Shown: piece by piece, positions 44,565 to 53,109 of the stretch
Layout of the letters: the number at the start of each line of letters is the position of its first letter
How positions within the stretch are numbered: position 1 is the stretch's first letter
Source: JAAZCI01 sp046462535
GTDB taxonomy: Bacteria > Pseudomonadota > Gammaproteobacteria > Cardiobacteriales > Wohlfahrtiimonadaceae
NCBI GenBank assembly: GCA_046462535.1
Contig: JBKGVF010000001.1
Span: 1-63,273 of the forward strand
Length of the DNA stretch: 63,273 nucleotides
Reading direction: 5' to 3'
Notes under the pieces: generated by a model
Database searches by the model: none
Told to the model about the DNA's origin: nothing
What the model saw: only the letters and a program-made list of their open reading frames with translations
Translations under genes and position numbers: made by a program

Positions 44565-46469
44565 ATGGCGAATAATGCCCCTGAAAAGATGCAGTTTCAA
44601 ACTGAAGTTAATCAGTTATTAGATTTAATGATTCACTCACTCTACTCCAATCGAGAAATATTCCTTCGCGAGCTAATTTCTAATGCTTCTGATGCGTTAG
44701 ATAAGCGTCGTTTTGAGGGATTAACCGATGAAAAGATGATTGAGGATCAAGGAGAGCCCCATATTCTCATTCAGATGGATAAAGAGAAGGGGGAGATCAT
44801 CATCTCAGATAACGGTATCGGCATGACACGTGATGAGGTGATTGAGCATATTGGCACAATTGCTAAATCGGGAACGAAAGCATTTATCGAAAAGTTAGAA
44901 GAGGATAAAAAGAATGCCTCTAATCTAATTGGGCAGTTTGGCGTCGGTTTCTACTCAGCATTTATCGTAGCGGAAAAGATTGATCTAGTAACACGTAAAG
45001 CAGGAACAGCGGCTAATGAAGCTACTTTATGGAGTTCAGAAGGGAAAGAGGACTTCACTTTAACGGCAACTTCGAAAGATGCTGTTGGGACAGAGATTCG
45101 TTTAACGATACGGGAGGATCATCACGATTTAATTAATGAGTGGTCACTAAAGGAGATTATTAAGAAGTATTCTGACCATATTGCCTATCCGATTAAGATG
45201 GAAGTAGAGAAGATCGTTCCTGTCGAAGAGGGGGATGAGGGAGAGACAACAACTGAACTTGCGATAGAGCAGGTTAACTCAGCAACTTCTCTCTGGCAGA
45301 GAGATCGGAGTGATATTACCGATGAGGAGTATGTTGATTTCTATAAGCAATTAAGTAATGACTATAATGAGCCTTTAACTTGGTCACACAATAAGGTAGA
45401 GGGGAATACCTCTTATACATCTCTTCTCTATATCCCATCGGTAGCCCCGGCAGGATTATGGGATCAAGAGGTTCAGTATGGTGTAGAGCTCTATGTTCAA
45501 CGGGTCTTTATCATGGATGGTTCTGAAAAGCTTATCCCCCGATATTTGCGCTTTTTGAGAGGAGTTGTAGATACACAAGATCTCCCTTTAAATATTTCAC
45601 GGGAGATTCTCCAGAGCTCACGAACAATTGATACAATTCGTCAGGGATTGGTACGCCGAGGATTAGGTATGCTCGAATCATTAAGTCTTAACGAGCCTGA
45701 GAAGTATCAGACTGTTTGGAGCCAATTTGGTCGAGTTTTAAAAGAGGGCTTTGGTGAGGATTTCTCTAATCGTGAAAAATTAGCAAAGCTCCTTCGCTTC
45801 TCATCGACAAAAAATGAGGAGGAGACTCTCTCATTAGATGATTATCTCAATCGAATGACGGATGAGCAGAAAGCAATCTACTATATTACAGCTGACTCTC
45901 TTAATACTGCGAAAAATAGTCCCCATTTAGAGATCTTTAAGGAGAAGGATATCGAAGTTCTCCTTATGACAGATGTGATTGATGACTGGATGATGGGCTT
46001 TCTTCATGAATATCAAGATATTCCATTTGTTAATGTGGCAAAGGGTGATATCGATCTCTCTAGCGATGAGAAAGATGAAGAGAAGAGTGAGGAGAAGGAG
46101 CTGACAAAAGAGGAAGCAGAAATTACTAAAGCATTAGAGGAGATCTTAGGAGAGCGGGTTGAAGCAGTTAAAATTTCAGAGCGCCTTACAAATTCTGCAT
46201 CATGTCTCGTACGAAGTGAGCATGCATTAAGTGGTCACTTTGAGAAACTGCTTAAAGAGGCGGGCCATGATATTCCAGAACTTAAGCCATGGTTAGAAAT
46301 CAATCCTCAGCATCATCTGATTACTGCTTTTATGGAGAGTGATAATAAAGAGCAAAAAGAGGATCTTGCCCTCTTAATTTATGAAGAAGCTCTTCTTCTT
46401 GAGGGAGCTGCACTAGAGGATCCCTCTGCCTTTGTTGCACGACTTAATCGTCTTATGGCTAAGAATTAG
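44565..46469 (+). CDS. htpG: Chaperone HtpG (Hsp90)
   Basis: A 634-residue Hsp90 (E. coli 624). The GHKL ATPase domain shows LFLRELISNASDALDK, IIISDNGIGMTRDE and NLIGQFGVGFYSAF. The middle domain contains LPLNISREILQSS, and a C-terminal dimerisation domain follows. A charged segment rich in Glu and Lys (about 505-525, DEKDEEKSEEKELTKEE) is somewhat longer than usual. AAGGAG precedes the ATG; a sigma32 promoter is upstream. It stands as a single-gene unit between two terminators. Confidence 0.98.
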   Translation: MANNAPEKMQFQTEVNQLLDLMIHSLYSNREIFLRELISNASDALDKRRFEGLTDEKMIEDQGEPHILIQMDKEKGEIIISDNGIGMTRDEVIEHIGTIAKSGTKAFIEKLEEDKKNASNLIGQFGVGFYSAFIVAEKIDLVTRKAGTAANEATLWSSEGKEDFTLTATSKDAVGTEIRLTIREDHHDLINEWSLKEIIKKYSDHIAYPIKMEVEKIVPVEEGDEGETTTELAIEQVNSATSLWQRDRSDITDEEYVDFYKQLSNDYNEPLTWSHNKVEGNTSYTSLLYIPSVAPAGLWDQEVQYGVELYVQRVFIMDGSEKLIPRYLRFLRGVVDTQDLPLNISREILQSSRTIDTIRQGLVRRGLGMLESLSLNEPEKYQTVWSQFGRVLKEGFGEDFSNREKLAKLLRFSSTKNEEETLSLDDYLNRMTDEQKAIYYITADSLNTAKNSPHLEIFKEKDIEVLLMTDVIDDWMMGFLHEYQDIPFVNVAKGDIDLSSDEKDEEKSEEKELTKEEAEITKALEEILGERVEAVKISERLTNSASCLVRSEHALSGHFEKLLKEAGHDIPELKPWLEINPQHHLITAFMESDNKEQKEDLALLIYEEALLLEGAALEDPSAFVARLNRLMAKN

Positions 46470-46512
46470 GGGGTGTAGCTCCTCTAAAACTCAATTATTT
46501 TGAGGTTAAATC

Positions 46513-46545
46513 AGCTCAGTAAGCATTGCTTGCTGAGCTTTTTTC
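46513..46545 (+). terminator. Terminator after htpG
   Basis: AGCTCAGTAAGC pairs with GCTTGCTGAGCT (one G-T pair), followed by TTTTTT. It lies inside the artificial upstream extension of the sucC frame and so rules out that early start. Confidence 0.93.
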
Positions 46546-46610
46546 TCTCTTATCCCAATAGGTGTGCTACTCTGATTAGAAGAATGACTGATCAAGTAGA
46601 GGAGGCAATT

Positions 46611-47792
46611 ATGCATCTACATGAGTATCAAGCGCAAATCCTATTAAAACGATATGGTATTCCTTTTCCTCGTGCAGGAGCCATCAGCTCTCTTGATGAG
46701 TTAGATGAGCTCTATAGCCGTTATAGAGCTGATAAGGTAATCATTAAAGCACAAATCCATGCTGGTGGTAGAGGTAAAGCAGGTGGTGTTAAGATCGTTG
46801 ACAATCTGACAGAGGCCCGTGATTTTGCTCAAAGTTTACTTGGGCAGTATTTGGTGACCAAACAGACGGATAGTCGTGGTCTGCCCATTAATCACCTTTT
46901 AGTAAGTGAAGTGGTCTCTGATATTGTTCGAGAGCTCTATGTAGGGTTGTTAATTGATCGCTCAACGGGAGCCATTACCTTTATTCTCTCGACCGAAGGG
47001 GGGATGGATATTGAAAAGGTAGCCCAAGAGCAGCCAGAAAAGGTGCTTCAAGTGAAGGCGGATTTTCTCGTGGGGATTCCTCCTTATAAAATTCGAGAGG
47101 CAGCATACCAGTTAGGGCTTAAAGAGGAGCAATTCCCTAGTTTTATTAATATTATTCAGGGGTTATACGATGCATTTATTCAGTCTGATCTCTCTTTGCT
47201 TGAGTTGAATCCACTTGGTGTTTTGAGTGATGGTTCATTTATAGCACTAGATTCTAAAATAACTGTGGATGAGAATGCGCTTTTTCGTCAGCCGGAGTTA
47301 GCCAAGTGGCGAGATCGAACTCAAGAGAATGAGACGGAGCAAAGGGCTACAGAGCTCGGTCTTAATTATGTCGCATTAGAAGGAAATATTGGCTGCATGG
47401 TAAATGGGGCTGGATTAGCGATGGCGACAATGGATATTATTAAGCTTTATGGTGCTGAACCGGCTAACTTTTTAGATGTAGGGGGTGGTACAACCAAAGA
47501 GCGAGTAGTGAAAGCATTAGAGCTGATCTTAACTGATGAGCAAGTAGAGGGGATTTTTATTAATATCTTTGGGGGAATCGTTCGCTGTGATCTAATTGCG
47601 GAAGCCTTGATTGAGGCGATGGATGAGATTGAGGTGACGCTACCTATCGTTGTTCGTCTTGAAGGAAATCGTGCAGCAGAGGGGCTTGCCCTCTTAAAAG
47701 AGGCAGCGCTTCCACTAACCCCAATTCAGGGATTAGCAGAAGCCGCTAAGCAGATCATTGAGAAGACTGAAAAACAAAGAAGGGGGCATTAG
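46611..47792 (+). CDS. sucC: Succinyl-CoA synthetase beta subunit
   Basis: A 393-residue ADP-forming subunit of the TCA cycle enzyme that makes ATP from succinyl-CoA. The ATP-grasp domain begins MHLHEYQAQILLKRYGI, with KAQIHAGGRGKAGGVK, the metal-binding ELNPLGVL, and GCMVNGAGLAMATMD near the C-terminal domain. Start chosen at the ATG at 46611, preceded by GAGGAGG; the frame is open back to 46500 across the htpG terminator. sucD follows after 3 bp. Confidence 0.97.
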   Translation: MHLHEYQAQILLKRYGIPFPRAGAISSLDELDELYSRYRADKVIIKAQIHAGGRGKAGGVKIVDNLTEARDFAQSLLGQYLVTKQTDSRGLPINHLLVSEVVSDIVRELYVGLLIDRSTGAITFILSTEGGMDIEKVAQEQPEKVLQVKADFLVGIPPYKIREAAYQLGLKEEQFPSFINIIQGLYDAFIQSDLSLLELNPLGVLSDGSFIALDSKITVDENALFRQPELAKWRDRTQENETEQRATELGLNYVALEGNIGCMVNGAGLAMATMDIIKLYGAEPANFLDVGGGTTKERVVKALELILTDEQVEGIFINIFGGIVRCDLIAEALIEAMDEIEVTLPIVVRLEGNRAAEGLALLKEAALPLTPIQGLAEAAKQIIEKTEKQRRGH

Positions 47793-47795
47793 ATT

Positions 47796-48683
47796 ATGGC
47801 CATCTTAGTAAACCGAGAGACTCGCGTTATTGTGCAAGGATTTACGGGTAAAAATGGAACATTTCATGCAGAGCAATCCATTGCATATGGCACTAAAATT
47901 GTTGGTGGTGTAACCCCAGGAAAGGGTGGCAGTATTCATCTGAACCGTCCTGTCTTTAATACAGTTAAAGAGGCAGTAAAAGAGACTGCGGCAACGGCAT
48001 CGGTAATTTTTGTACCAGCGCCATTTGTTCTCGACTCTATATTAGAAGCGATTGATGGAGGGATTGAGTTAATCGTTGTCATTACCGAAGGGGTGCCTAC
48101 TCAAGATATGATGAAGGCGAATCAATATGCGGCCTTGCATGGGGGGATACGAATTATTGGCCCAAACTGTCCTGGTATTTTAGTTCCCGATGAGTGCAAG
48201 ATCGGAATAATTCCTGGCGATGTGGGATTACGGGGATCGATAGGAATTATCTCACGCTCTGGAACGTTAACATATGAAACAATGGCACAAACTACTGCTC
48301 TAGGGTTGGGGCAATCTACCTGTATCGGTATTGGTGGGGACCCTGTACCAGGCATGAGTCAGATAGAGGCATTACAGCTCTTTGAGGATGATCCAGAGAC
48401 TGAAGGGATTATTCTGATAGGGGAGATTGGAGGAACAGCAGAGGAGGAGGCTGCTGAATATGCTCAGGAGTATATTAGTAAGCCGGTTGTAGGGTATATC
48501 GCAGGGGTAAGCGCACCAGAAGGGAAGCGGATGGGGCATGCCGGTGCGATTATATCGGGGGGAAAGGGGAGCGCAGAAGATAAGTTTAGAGCATTTGATC
48601 GTGCTGGAATTGCTTATACCCGTTCTCTAGCAGAGATCGGCGAAACAATGCAGCAAGCATTAAAAAGGGCAAAAAGAGGGTAA
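47796..48683 (+). CDS. sucD: Succinyl-CoA synthetase alpha subunit
   Basis: A 295-residue CoA-binding subunit. It has the N-terminal CoA-binding Rossmann domain (VIVQGFTGKNGTFHAEQ, GGVTPGKGG), NCPGILVPDECKIGI, and the phospho-histidine in RMGHAGAIISGGKG. It forms the heterotetramer with SucC. A clear intrinsic terminator follows; the rest of the suc operon (sucAB) is not here. Confidence 0.97.
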   Translation: MAILVNRETRVIVQGFTGKNGTFHAEQSIAYGTKIVGGVTPGKGGSIHLNRPVFNTVKEAVKETAATASVIFVPAPFVLDSILEAIDGGIELIVVITEGVPTQDMMKANQYAALHGGIRIIGPNCPGILVPDECKIGIIPGDVGLRGSIGIISRSGTLTYETMAQTTALGLGQSTCIGIGGDPVPGMSQIEALQLFEDDPETEGIILIGEIGGTAEEEAAEYAQEYISKPVVGYIAGVSAPEGKRMGHAGAIISGGKGSAEDKFRAFDRAGIAYTRSLAEIGETMQQALKRAKRG

Positions 48684-48728
48684 TCATCCCCAAAAATATG
48701 GTAAAGTAAAGCTGCTATTTTCTATATG

Positions 48729-48753
48729 AGGCTCTATTATTTAGAGCCTTTTT
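48729..48753 (+). terminator. Terminator after sucCD
   Basis: AGGCTCTA (48729-48736) pairs with TAGAGCCT (48742-48749), loop TTATT, followed by TTTTT. Confidence 0.9.
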
Positions 48754-48844
48754 ATATGAGATTGGGATATTATTCACAAATCTAATCCTCATTCGATGAA
48801 GTTCGTTTGGGGCAGTTCTATTTACAATAATATAGGTTAGATCA

Positions 48845-49498
48845 ATGAGAAGACTTCTGACATTTGGTTTCATATTGTCGCTCTTTATGGTGGCTAATGG
48901 GCAAGAGCTTTACGTTAGTGATCAATTAACAGCCCCTATTCGTACTGAAGCACGTGATAATTCTCGGATCAAAAAGATGATTCAATCAGGCACTAAGTTA
49001 GAGGTGCTAGGCCGGAGTGGACAACATATTAATGTTCGTTATCCAGGCGGGACAGGATGGATTCATAAAAGTTTTGTTATGGATGAGCCAGTCGCCCGTG
49101 AGCAGGTAAAAGAGGCTCAACGGCGCTTAAAAGAGGTAGCAGAGCTTGATAATACTGTTGCATCATTAAGAGAGAATGTTACCGAGCTTGAAGCTGTTAT
49201 CGAGCAACTGACTGAGGAGAAAGAAGAGATTGCACAAAAATATGCTCAGTTAGTTAAGGTATCTACCCAGGCGGTAGATATTGATCGTCGTAATACAGAG
49301 TTGAATGAAGAGAATTATAATTTAAAAGTAAAGCATAATGCGTTAAAAGAGGAGCACCAACTCTTAAAAGAGAGTAGCCGCAGTACAGAGTGGATTATTG
49401 GAGCTGTTATTCTCTTCTTTGGTATTATTTTTGGCTCGGCTATTATGCCTTGGCTTGTAGCTAAATTGCGTCGTAAAAATAATAGTTGGGATTTCTAA
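48845..49498 (+). CDS. SH3-domain/coiled-coil membrane protein (YgiM-like)
   Basis: A 217-residue protein with a signal peptide (1-20, LLTFGFILSLFMVANGQELY) and a bacterial SH3 domain (about 21-80, ending GGTGWIHKSFVM). A long coiled coil (about 88-180) and one C-terminal TM (about 185-205) follow, with a basic tail. The same domain order defines the YgiM/TIGR04211 family of periplasmic, inner-membrane-anchored proteins. The binding target of the SH3 domain, probably cell-wall peptide or a protein, is unknown. It is a single-gene unit between two terminators. Confidence 0.82.
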   Translation: MRRLLTFGFILSLFMVANGQELYVSDQLTAPIRTEARDNSRIKKMIQSGTKLEVLGRSGQHINVRYPGGTGWIHKSFVMDEPVAREQVKEAQRRLKEVAELDNTVASLRENVTELEAVIEQLTEEKEEIAQKYAQLVKVSTQAVDIDRRNTELNEENYNLKVKHNALKEEHQLLKESSRSTEWIIGAVILFFGIIFGSAIMPWLVAKLRRKNNSWDF

Positions 49499-49545
49499 CC
49501 ACTATTTTTTACTCTCTCGATAATTCTTTAGAGCGTACCTAATAA

Positions 49546-49576
49546 AAAATGCCCATCTAATAAAGATGGGCATTTT
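49546..49576. terminator. Bidirectional terminator
   Basis: A 13-bp stem, AAAATGCCCATCT (49546-49558) with AGATGGGCATTTT (49564-49576). A/T runs on both sides serve the convergent SH3-protein gene and ridA-like gene. Confidence 0.9.
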
Positions 49577-49636
49577 GCCAATTAGCGATTATTTATATCA
49601 GAGAGATAGGTGTTCTCTGATTATAGTACCTATTAA

Positions 49637-50143
49637 TTATGGGCGAACAGCGGTTACTTCAATTTCGACACGCCAGGCGGGATGAGCTAGCTTTGCTACC
49701 TGAAATGCAGAACGCGCGGGTAGCTTTCGGGTGCTCTTCTCATCAAAGAATTGCTCATATCCTTTCATAAAGCCCCAAAAATCCATTAAACCATCATTCT
49801 CCTCGCCCCCAACTAAAAAGACCTGCATTTTTACAACATCTTCCATGCTTAAATTAAGCTCGGCCAGGTGTGCGTCAATCTGCTCTAAGATATTGATAGT
49901 TTGTGCTTCGGTATCACCGTAAGCTTCAAGAGAATCTTTTGGCGCATCGGGATTAATCACTTGAGGTACTTTACCACTTAAGAAGACGATACTCTTATTA
50001 GCATCAATTTCAACCGATTCAGACATCGGCATTCCCTCTAGTTTATGGTAGGTAACACCATTGATTTCTGTACGCTGCTCAAGTTCAGCGTTAGCGACTC
50101 CTATGAGAAGAGGGAGGGTTAGTAATAATGATTTAATACGCAT
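49637..50143 (-). CDS. Exported RidA/YjgF-family protein
   Basis: A 168-residue protein with a Sec signal peptide (MRIKSLLLTLPLLIGVANA, cleavage about 19/20) followed by a RidA fold: IVFLSGKVPQ, TEAQTINILEQIDAHLAE, MEDVVKMQVFLVG, and the end KLPARSAFQVAKLAHPAWRVEIEVTA. The active-site Arg in LPARSAF, which holds the imine carboxylate, is kept. Cytoplasmic RidA hydrolyses reactive 2-imino acids to keto acids and ammonia. This exported version lies 63 bp downstream of an amino-acid deaminase gene on the same strand, so it probably processes the imines that enzyme makes. AAGGAG precedes the start. Confidence 0.88.
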   Translation of the reverse strand: MRIKSLLLTLPLLIGVANAELEQRTEINGVTYHKLEGMPMSESVEIDANKSIVFLSGKVPQVINPDAPKDSLEAYGDTEAQTINILEQIDAHLAELNLSMEDVVKMQVFLVGGEENDGLMDFWGFMKGYEQFFDEKSTRKLPARSAFQVAKLAHPAWRVEIEVTAVRP

Positions 50144-50206
50144 ATAGATACTCCTTTCAGTTGATAGTATTAATGTAAGTGGTTACAAGAGTAGAGTAGT
50201 CTCTAA

Positions 50207-51616
50207 TTACTTGAAACGATCTAAACTGTATGGACGACGATCAATAATCGATTCTTCGCCAGTTAGAATATCTGCAGTAATTAATGATGCTCCTGGAGAC
50301 TGAGTCATCCCCCATGTAGTAGCAGTATTTACCACCAGTCCGGGGTACTTATCTACCTCAGAGATAATTGGATGTTGATCAGCTGTAGGACTTACAACCG
50401 CACCCCAGCGCTCAATCACTTCAGACTTTTCAAAGATAGGGAATTCAGCCTTCATACGATTGAAGACAGCATCTAAGTGATCGTTATTAGCTGTCGCTGT
50501 AGCAACACGCCACTCTTCGAAGGGGGTTTTCTCATCTAGTTTCCATGAGGTAGGCATCTTAAAGGAGTTGATAAAGTCTTTTCCAAGTTTAAAGTCTACC
50601 GGCATCTCCCCTAAAAGAGGAACAAATTGGGGGGCAAGTAGGAAGCTATCTTTAATAATAGATGTGGTAAAGATACGGGGAGCTACTGCATAGGTACCAT
50701 CCGCTTGTTCACGGAAATGAATCCCATTGGGTAGATGAACGTTTCCTTTAGGAGCACCGGGAACGCCTGATACCCGTTGTTGTGAGAGGTAGACATTCAA
50801 GGTTGGAAGATCAACGCCCATATTTTTCATAAAGAGGCGAGACCAGATTCCCCCTGCTAATACAACACGAGAACTCTTAATGGAACCTTTTTCAGTTACA
50901 ACATGAGAGATTTTACCAGCTGATGTTTCGATTCCACGTACAGCACAGTGAGTGTAGATTTTGACACCAATTTTTTTAGCATATTCAGCGAGTACGGGTG
51001 TTGCAATCTCTGGATCGATACTTCCAGAGTCCTCTTCAAAACCTGCTACGACCCAGTCGGTTTGCGCACCAGGTAGGCGATTTTTCAACTCTTCACCCTC
51101 AATAATTCGTACATTAAGAGGTGAGCCATATCCAGCATCTTGATTGAGCTTAATCCACTCTTTTACAACATTAAGGTCTTCAGGGCCTGCTATCGCCTCG
51201 ACTCGCCCCTGTGTTCGGTAACTGGTATCAGCACCAATCTTCTCATTCATTTTGCGCCAAGCAACTTTACCGTAGTGGTGAAGAGGGAAGATTTCAGGGT
51301 CAGTTTTATAGGTGATGACCTGGCCATAAGCACGTCCGGATTGCTCTCCAGCAACCTCCCCCTTTTCGAATATGGTAACACTAAGACCACGCTCTACTAG
51401 ATTGATGGCACTTAAGACTCCTTGAATTCCGCCGCCGATAATGACCACATCAGATTCTGCGGGAATAGGGCCAGCCGTTCCAGTAACGGGTAGGGTGCGC
51501 GTTTTACTATGAACTAATGTTCCTTCACGTCGAACCATAGGAACAACCGTAGCGGTTCCAGCTGCGACTGCTAATGCACCTGTACCAAGAAGAAAGTTTC
51601 TGCGTGAAAGTTTCAC
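50207..51616 (-). CDS. L-amino acid deaminase-like FAD oxidoreductase (Tat-exported)
   Basis: A 469-residue protein with a twin-arginine signal SRRNFLLG followed by a hydrophobic stretch (about 10-28). A Rossmann FAD motif VVIIGGGIQGVLSAINLVER (about 58) and the segments IFEKGEVAGEQSGR, YRTQGRVEA, GFEEDSGSIDPE and the C-terminal VNTATTWGMTQSPG follow. From memory this pattern, including the N-terminus, closely follows L-amino acid deaminase of Proteus/Providencia. That enzyme oxidises L-amino acids to imines/keto acids and passes electrons to the respiratory chain without making H2O2. The start is GTG (51614-51616) with GGAGG seven bases upstream. An FNR-like box lies about 90 bp upstream. 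Substrate preference (Phe-type or basic) is undetermined. Confidence 0.87.
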   Translation of the reverse strand: MKLSRRNFLLGTGALAVAAGTATVVPMVRREGTLVHSKTRTLPVTGTAGPIPAESDVVIIGGGIQGVLSAINLVERGLSVTIFEKGEVAGEQSGRAYGQVITYKTDPEIFPLHHYGKVAWRKMNEKIGADTSYRTQGRVEAIAGPEDLNVVKEWIKLNQDAGYGSPLNVRIIEGEELKNRLPGAQTDWVVAGFEEDSGSIDPEIATPVLAEYAKKIGVKIYTHCAVRGIETSAGKISHVVTEKGSIKSSRVVLAGGIWSRLFMKNMGVDLPTLNVYLSQQRVSGVPGAPKGNVHLPNGIHFREQADGTYAVAPRIFTTSIIKDSFLLAPQFVPLLGEMPVDFKLGKDFINSFKMPTSWKLDEKTPFEEWRVATATANNDHLDAVFNRMKAEFPIFEKSEVIERWGAVVSPTADQHPIISEVDKYPGLVVNTATTWGMTQSPGASLITADILTGEESIIDRRPYSLDRFK

Positions 51617-51701
51617 TTATACCTCCAAAGTATTCTGTAGATTGGCTGCCTAATACAGCATAAATTTTGAATGCCGCGCATCATAACATACCGCACGATC
51701 T

Positions 51702-51715
51702 TTGATAATCGTCAA
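51702..51715. promoter_or_regulatory. FNR/Anr-like box before the deaminase gene
   Basis: TTGATAATCGTCAA matches the FNR consensus TTGAT-N4-ATCAA at nine of ten positions. On the minus strand it overlaps TTGACG (plus 51710-51715), a possible -35. That position would suit repression more than activation. Confidence 0.4.
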
Positions 51716-52086
51716 ATTGTATATTTCCCTCTATGTTGCTTGCCTTAAGTATGTACGCTTAATGCATCGACCATCTGTTTATAACCTGATTTAAATCATA
51801 GAACCTTAAGTATAGTAGAGAGTTTCTTCTTGGTGTTTTCTTATCGATTACCTATAGAGGTGGTTAAAAAATAATCAGTTTTTGGCGTTAGAGGGAGTAG
51901 AGTCTCTCTCCACTAACAGGTGAGTGGTGATGTAGCTCAGCGATTGAGAAGAGTAGTCTTCATAGATTAGAAATCGACATCATTAATAACTTATTTTGGG
52001 TGAAGAGGTCACTCTATCCATCTAAAGGGAAGGGGAAGCCTTAAGTATAAGAGTTGTATTGGGCATCCATAGTGATAGTAATTCCA

Positions 52087-52104
52087 TTACTACAAATGTA
52101 GTAA
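52087..52104. promoter_or_regulatory. BlaI/MecI/CopY-like operator
   Basis: TTACTACA-AA-TGTAGTAA is a perfect 8-bp-arm palindrome containing the TACANNTGTA core of BlaI/MecI/CopY repressor sites. It sits immediately before a Shine-Dalgarno (AAAGGAG, 52103-52109) and an ATG at 52118, the usual place for autoregulation. No such repressor gene is recognisable downstream. Confidence 0.5.
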
Positions 52105-52117
52105 AGGAGTTATCAGC

Positions 52118-52171
52118 ATGAGTATTTCAATATGGATCAACAATAAATTGCAATTCGCCCACAAACTGTAA
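52118..52171 (+). pseudogene. 17-codon ORF behind the operator, possible gene remnant
   Basis: The ORF reads MSISIWINNKLQFAHKL and then stops. The good Shine-Dalgarno and the operator just upstream suggest that a real gene, perhaps a BlaI-type regulator, started here and has been deleted or mutated. It could equally be a leader peptide. No family is recognised. Confidence 0.3.
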
Positions 52172-52317
52172 CACTTTTCTTATTCAGAGGGGATCATTAA
52201 TCAGCAGAAGCTTATTACTCTTCTGTTAAATCAGCAATCTCCTTTTTTTAGAGCAAATTATCGTATAGTAGAGAAAAGCGAGAGATAGACTATTGTATTA
52301 AAAGAGGAGGGGATAGC

Positions 52318-52527
52318 ATGACATTTTTAGAGCTCATCCAAGGGATAAAGCCATGGCAAGTTGCTGGTTATGCGCGCTTAAAATCGATCTATCGGATACT
52401 CAATCTCCCTAAAAATGAGCTCATTGACGCGCTCATTATCTATCCCGATCAAAGCGCCGCGCCTGATCTTCCTCCCCTTAACCAGTGGCGAGAAGAAGAG
52501 TCGAGCCAATATCAGGGCATTTATTAG
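52318..52527 (+). CDS. 69-residue ORF of unknown function
   Basis: A short ORF with a strong Shine-Dalgarno (GAGGAGGGG) before the ATG. The product is soluble, mixed in charge, with a Pro-rich end (PDQSAAPDLPPLNQWREEE). I recognise no family. It lies between the orphan operator and two tRNA genes in a decayed region, so it may be a fragment of a larger gene or a small accessory protein. Confidence 0.35.
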   Translation: MTFLELIQGIKPWQVAGYARLKSIYRILNLPKNELIDALIIYPDQSAAPDLPPLNQWREEESSQYQGIY

Positions 52528-52597
52528 GTTGGAATCCGATTGCCGGTAAAGGTAAATTAAATCGTAAAATTTGGGAAGCATAAAATTTAGCAGATAC

Positions 52598-52629
52598 AAA
52601 AAAGCCCTCGAAACTTCATGCTCCGAGGG
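52598..52629 (-). terminator. Terminator downstream of the tRNA-Met genes
   Basis: On the minus strand CCCTCG pairs with CGAGGG around a 13-nt loop, followed by TTTTTT (plus A-run 52598-52603). It lies 10 bp past the second tRNA. Confidence 0.85.
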
Positions 52630-52638
52630 ATTAATGTA

Positions 52639-52715
52639 TGGTGGACATAGGTAGAGTCGAACTACCGACCCCAGCATTATGAGTGCTGTGCTCTAACCAA
52701 CTGAGCTATATGTCC
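52639..52715 (-). tRNA. tRNA-Met (CAT), second of the tandem
   Basis: A 77-nt cloverleaf on the minus strand. The acceptor stem is GGACATA/TATGTCC with encoded CCA. The D-arm is AGCTCAGTTGGTTAGAGC. The anticodon stem is CAGCA/TGCTG with loop CTCATAA, anticodon CAT. The T-arm contains GTTCGA. D-arm and variable loop resemble elongator tRNA-Met (metT type) rather than initiator or ileX, though an Ile2 identity cannot be excluded from the anticodon alone. Confidence 0.95.
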
Positions 52716-52761
52716 AAATTTTATAAGGCTTTAGATATGCCATCTAAAGCCTTCTTAAGGA

Positions 52762-52838
52762 TGGTGGACATAGGTGGAATCGAACCACCGACCCCAGCAT
52801 TATGAGTGCTGTGCTCTAGCCATCTGAGCTATATGTCC
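52762..52838 (-). tRNA. tRNA-Met (CAT), first of the tandem
   Basis: A 77-nt cloverleaf nearly identical to its neighbour 46 bp away: same acceptor stem and anticodon arm (CTCATAA), D-loop GATGGCTAGAGC, T-arm GGTGGTTCGATTCCACC, encoded CCA. The two form one minus-strand unit ending at the terminator at 52598. Confidence 0.95.
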
Positions 52839-53109
52839 AAAGAGAATGAAAATTCTATAGAGTTCCTATTCAAGAGTCAAGTATTATTGGGTTAGATGTG
52901 CAGAAAATAGGCTCAATAAGGTGGATTCTAATCTTAGATAAAATTAAGTAATCATTGATAGGTGTACTCTATATAGGGGTGGTTGAATAATACCTACTCT
53001 CAACTCTAAGAACGGAATGATATGGAGTGATATAGATTTAGCTCAGAAGAGCAATCAGCTATGCTAGGTGGCTTAAGCTCATTAAAGTAATATTTATAGT
53101 AGGAATATA

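Larger units (their letters stand above)
51617..52317. other. 701-bp gene-free stretch upstream of the deaminase gene
   Basis: It contains the deaminase promoter region on the left (FNR-like box 51702-51715), a tRNA-like fragment near 51930 that does not complete a cloverleaf, and an orphan repressor-type palindrome at 52087-52104 before a 17-codon ORF. I see no full-length gene; it reads like the remains of accessory genes. Confidence 0.55.

Noticed and set aside
46500..46610. 37-residue N-terminal extension of SucC
   Set aside because: The htpG terminator lies inside it and GAGGAGG precedes the ATG at 46611, where the conserved MHLHEYQ begins.
51925..51980. tRNA-like start (GATGTAGCTCAG...) in the gap upstream of the deaminase gene
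   Set aside because: A D-arm-like stretch and a short TGATGT/ACATCA pairing exist, but there is no T-arm (GTTCGA) or proper anticodon arm.
52378..52677. 99-residue minus-strand ORF running from the tRNA gene
   Set aside because: It begins inside a tRNA gene, crosses its terminator, has no ribosome site and resembles no family.
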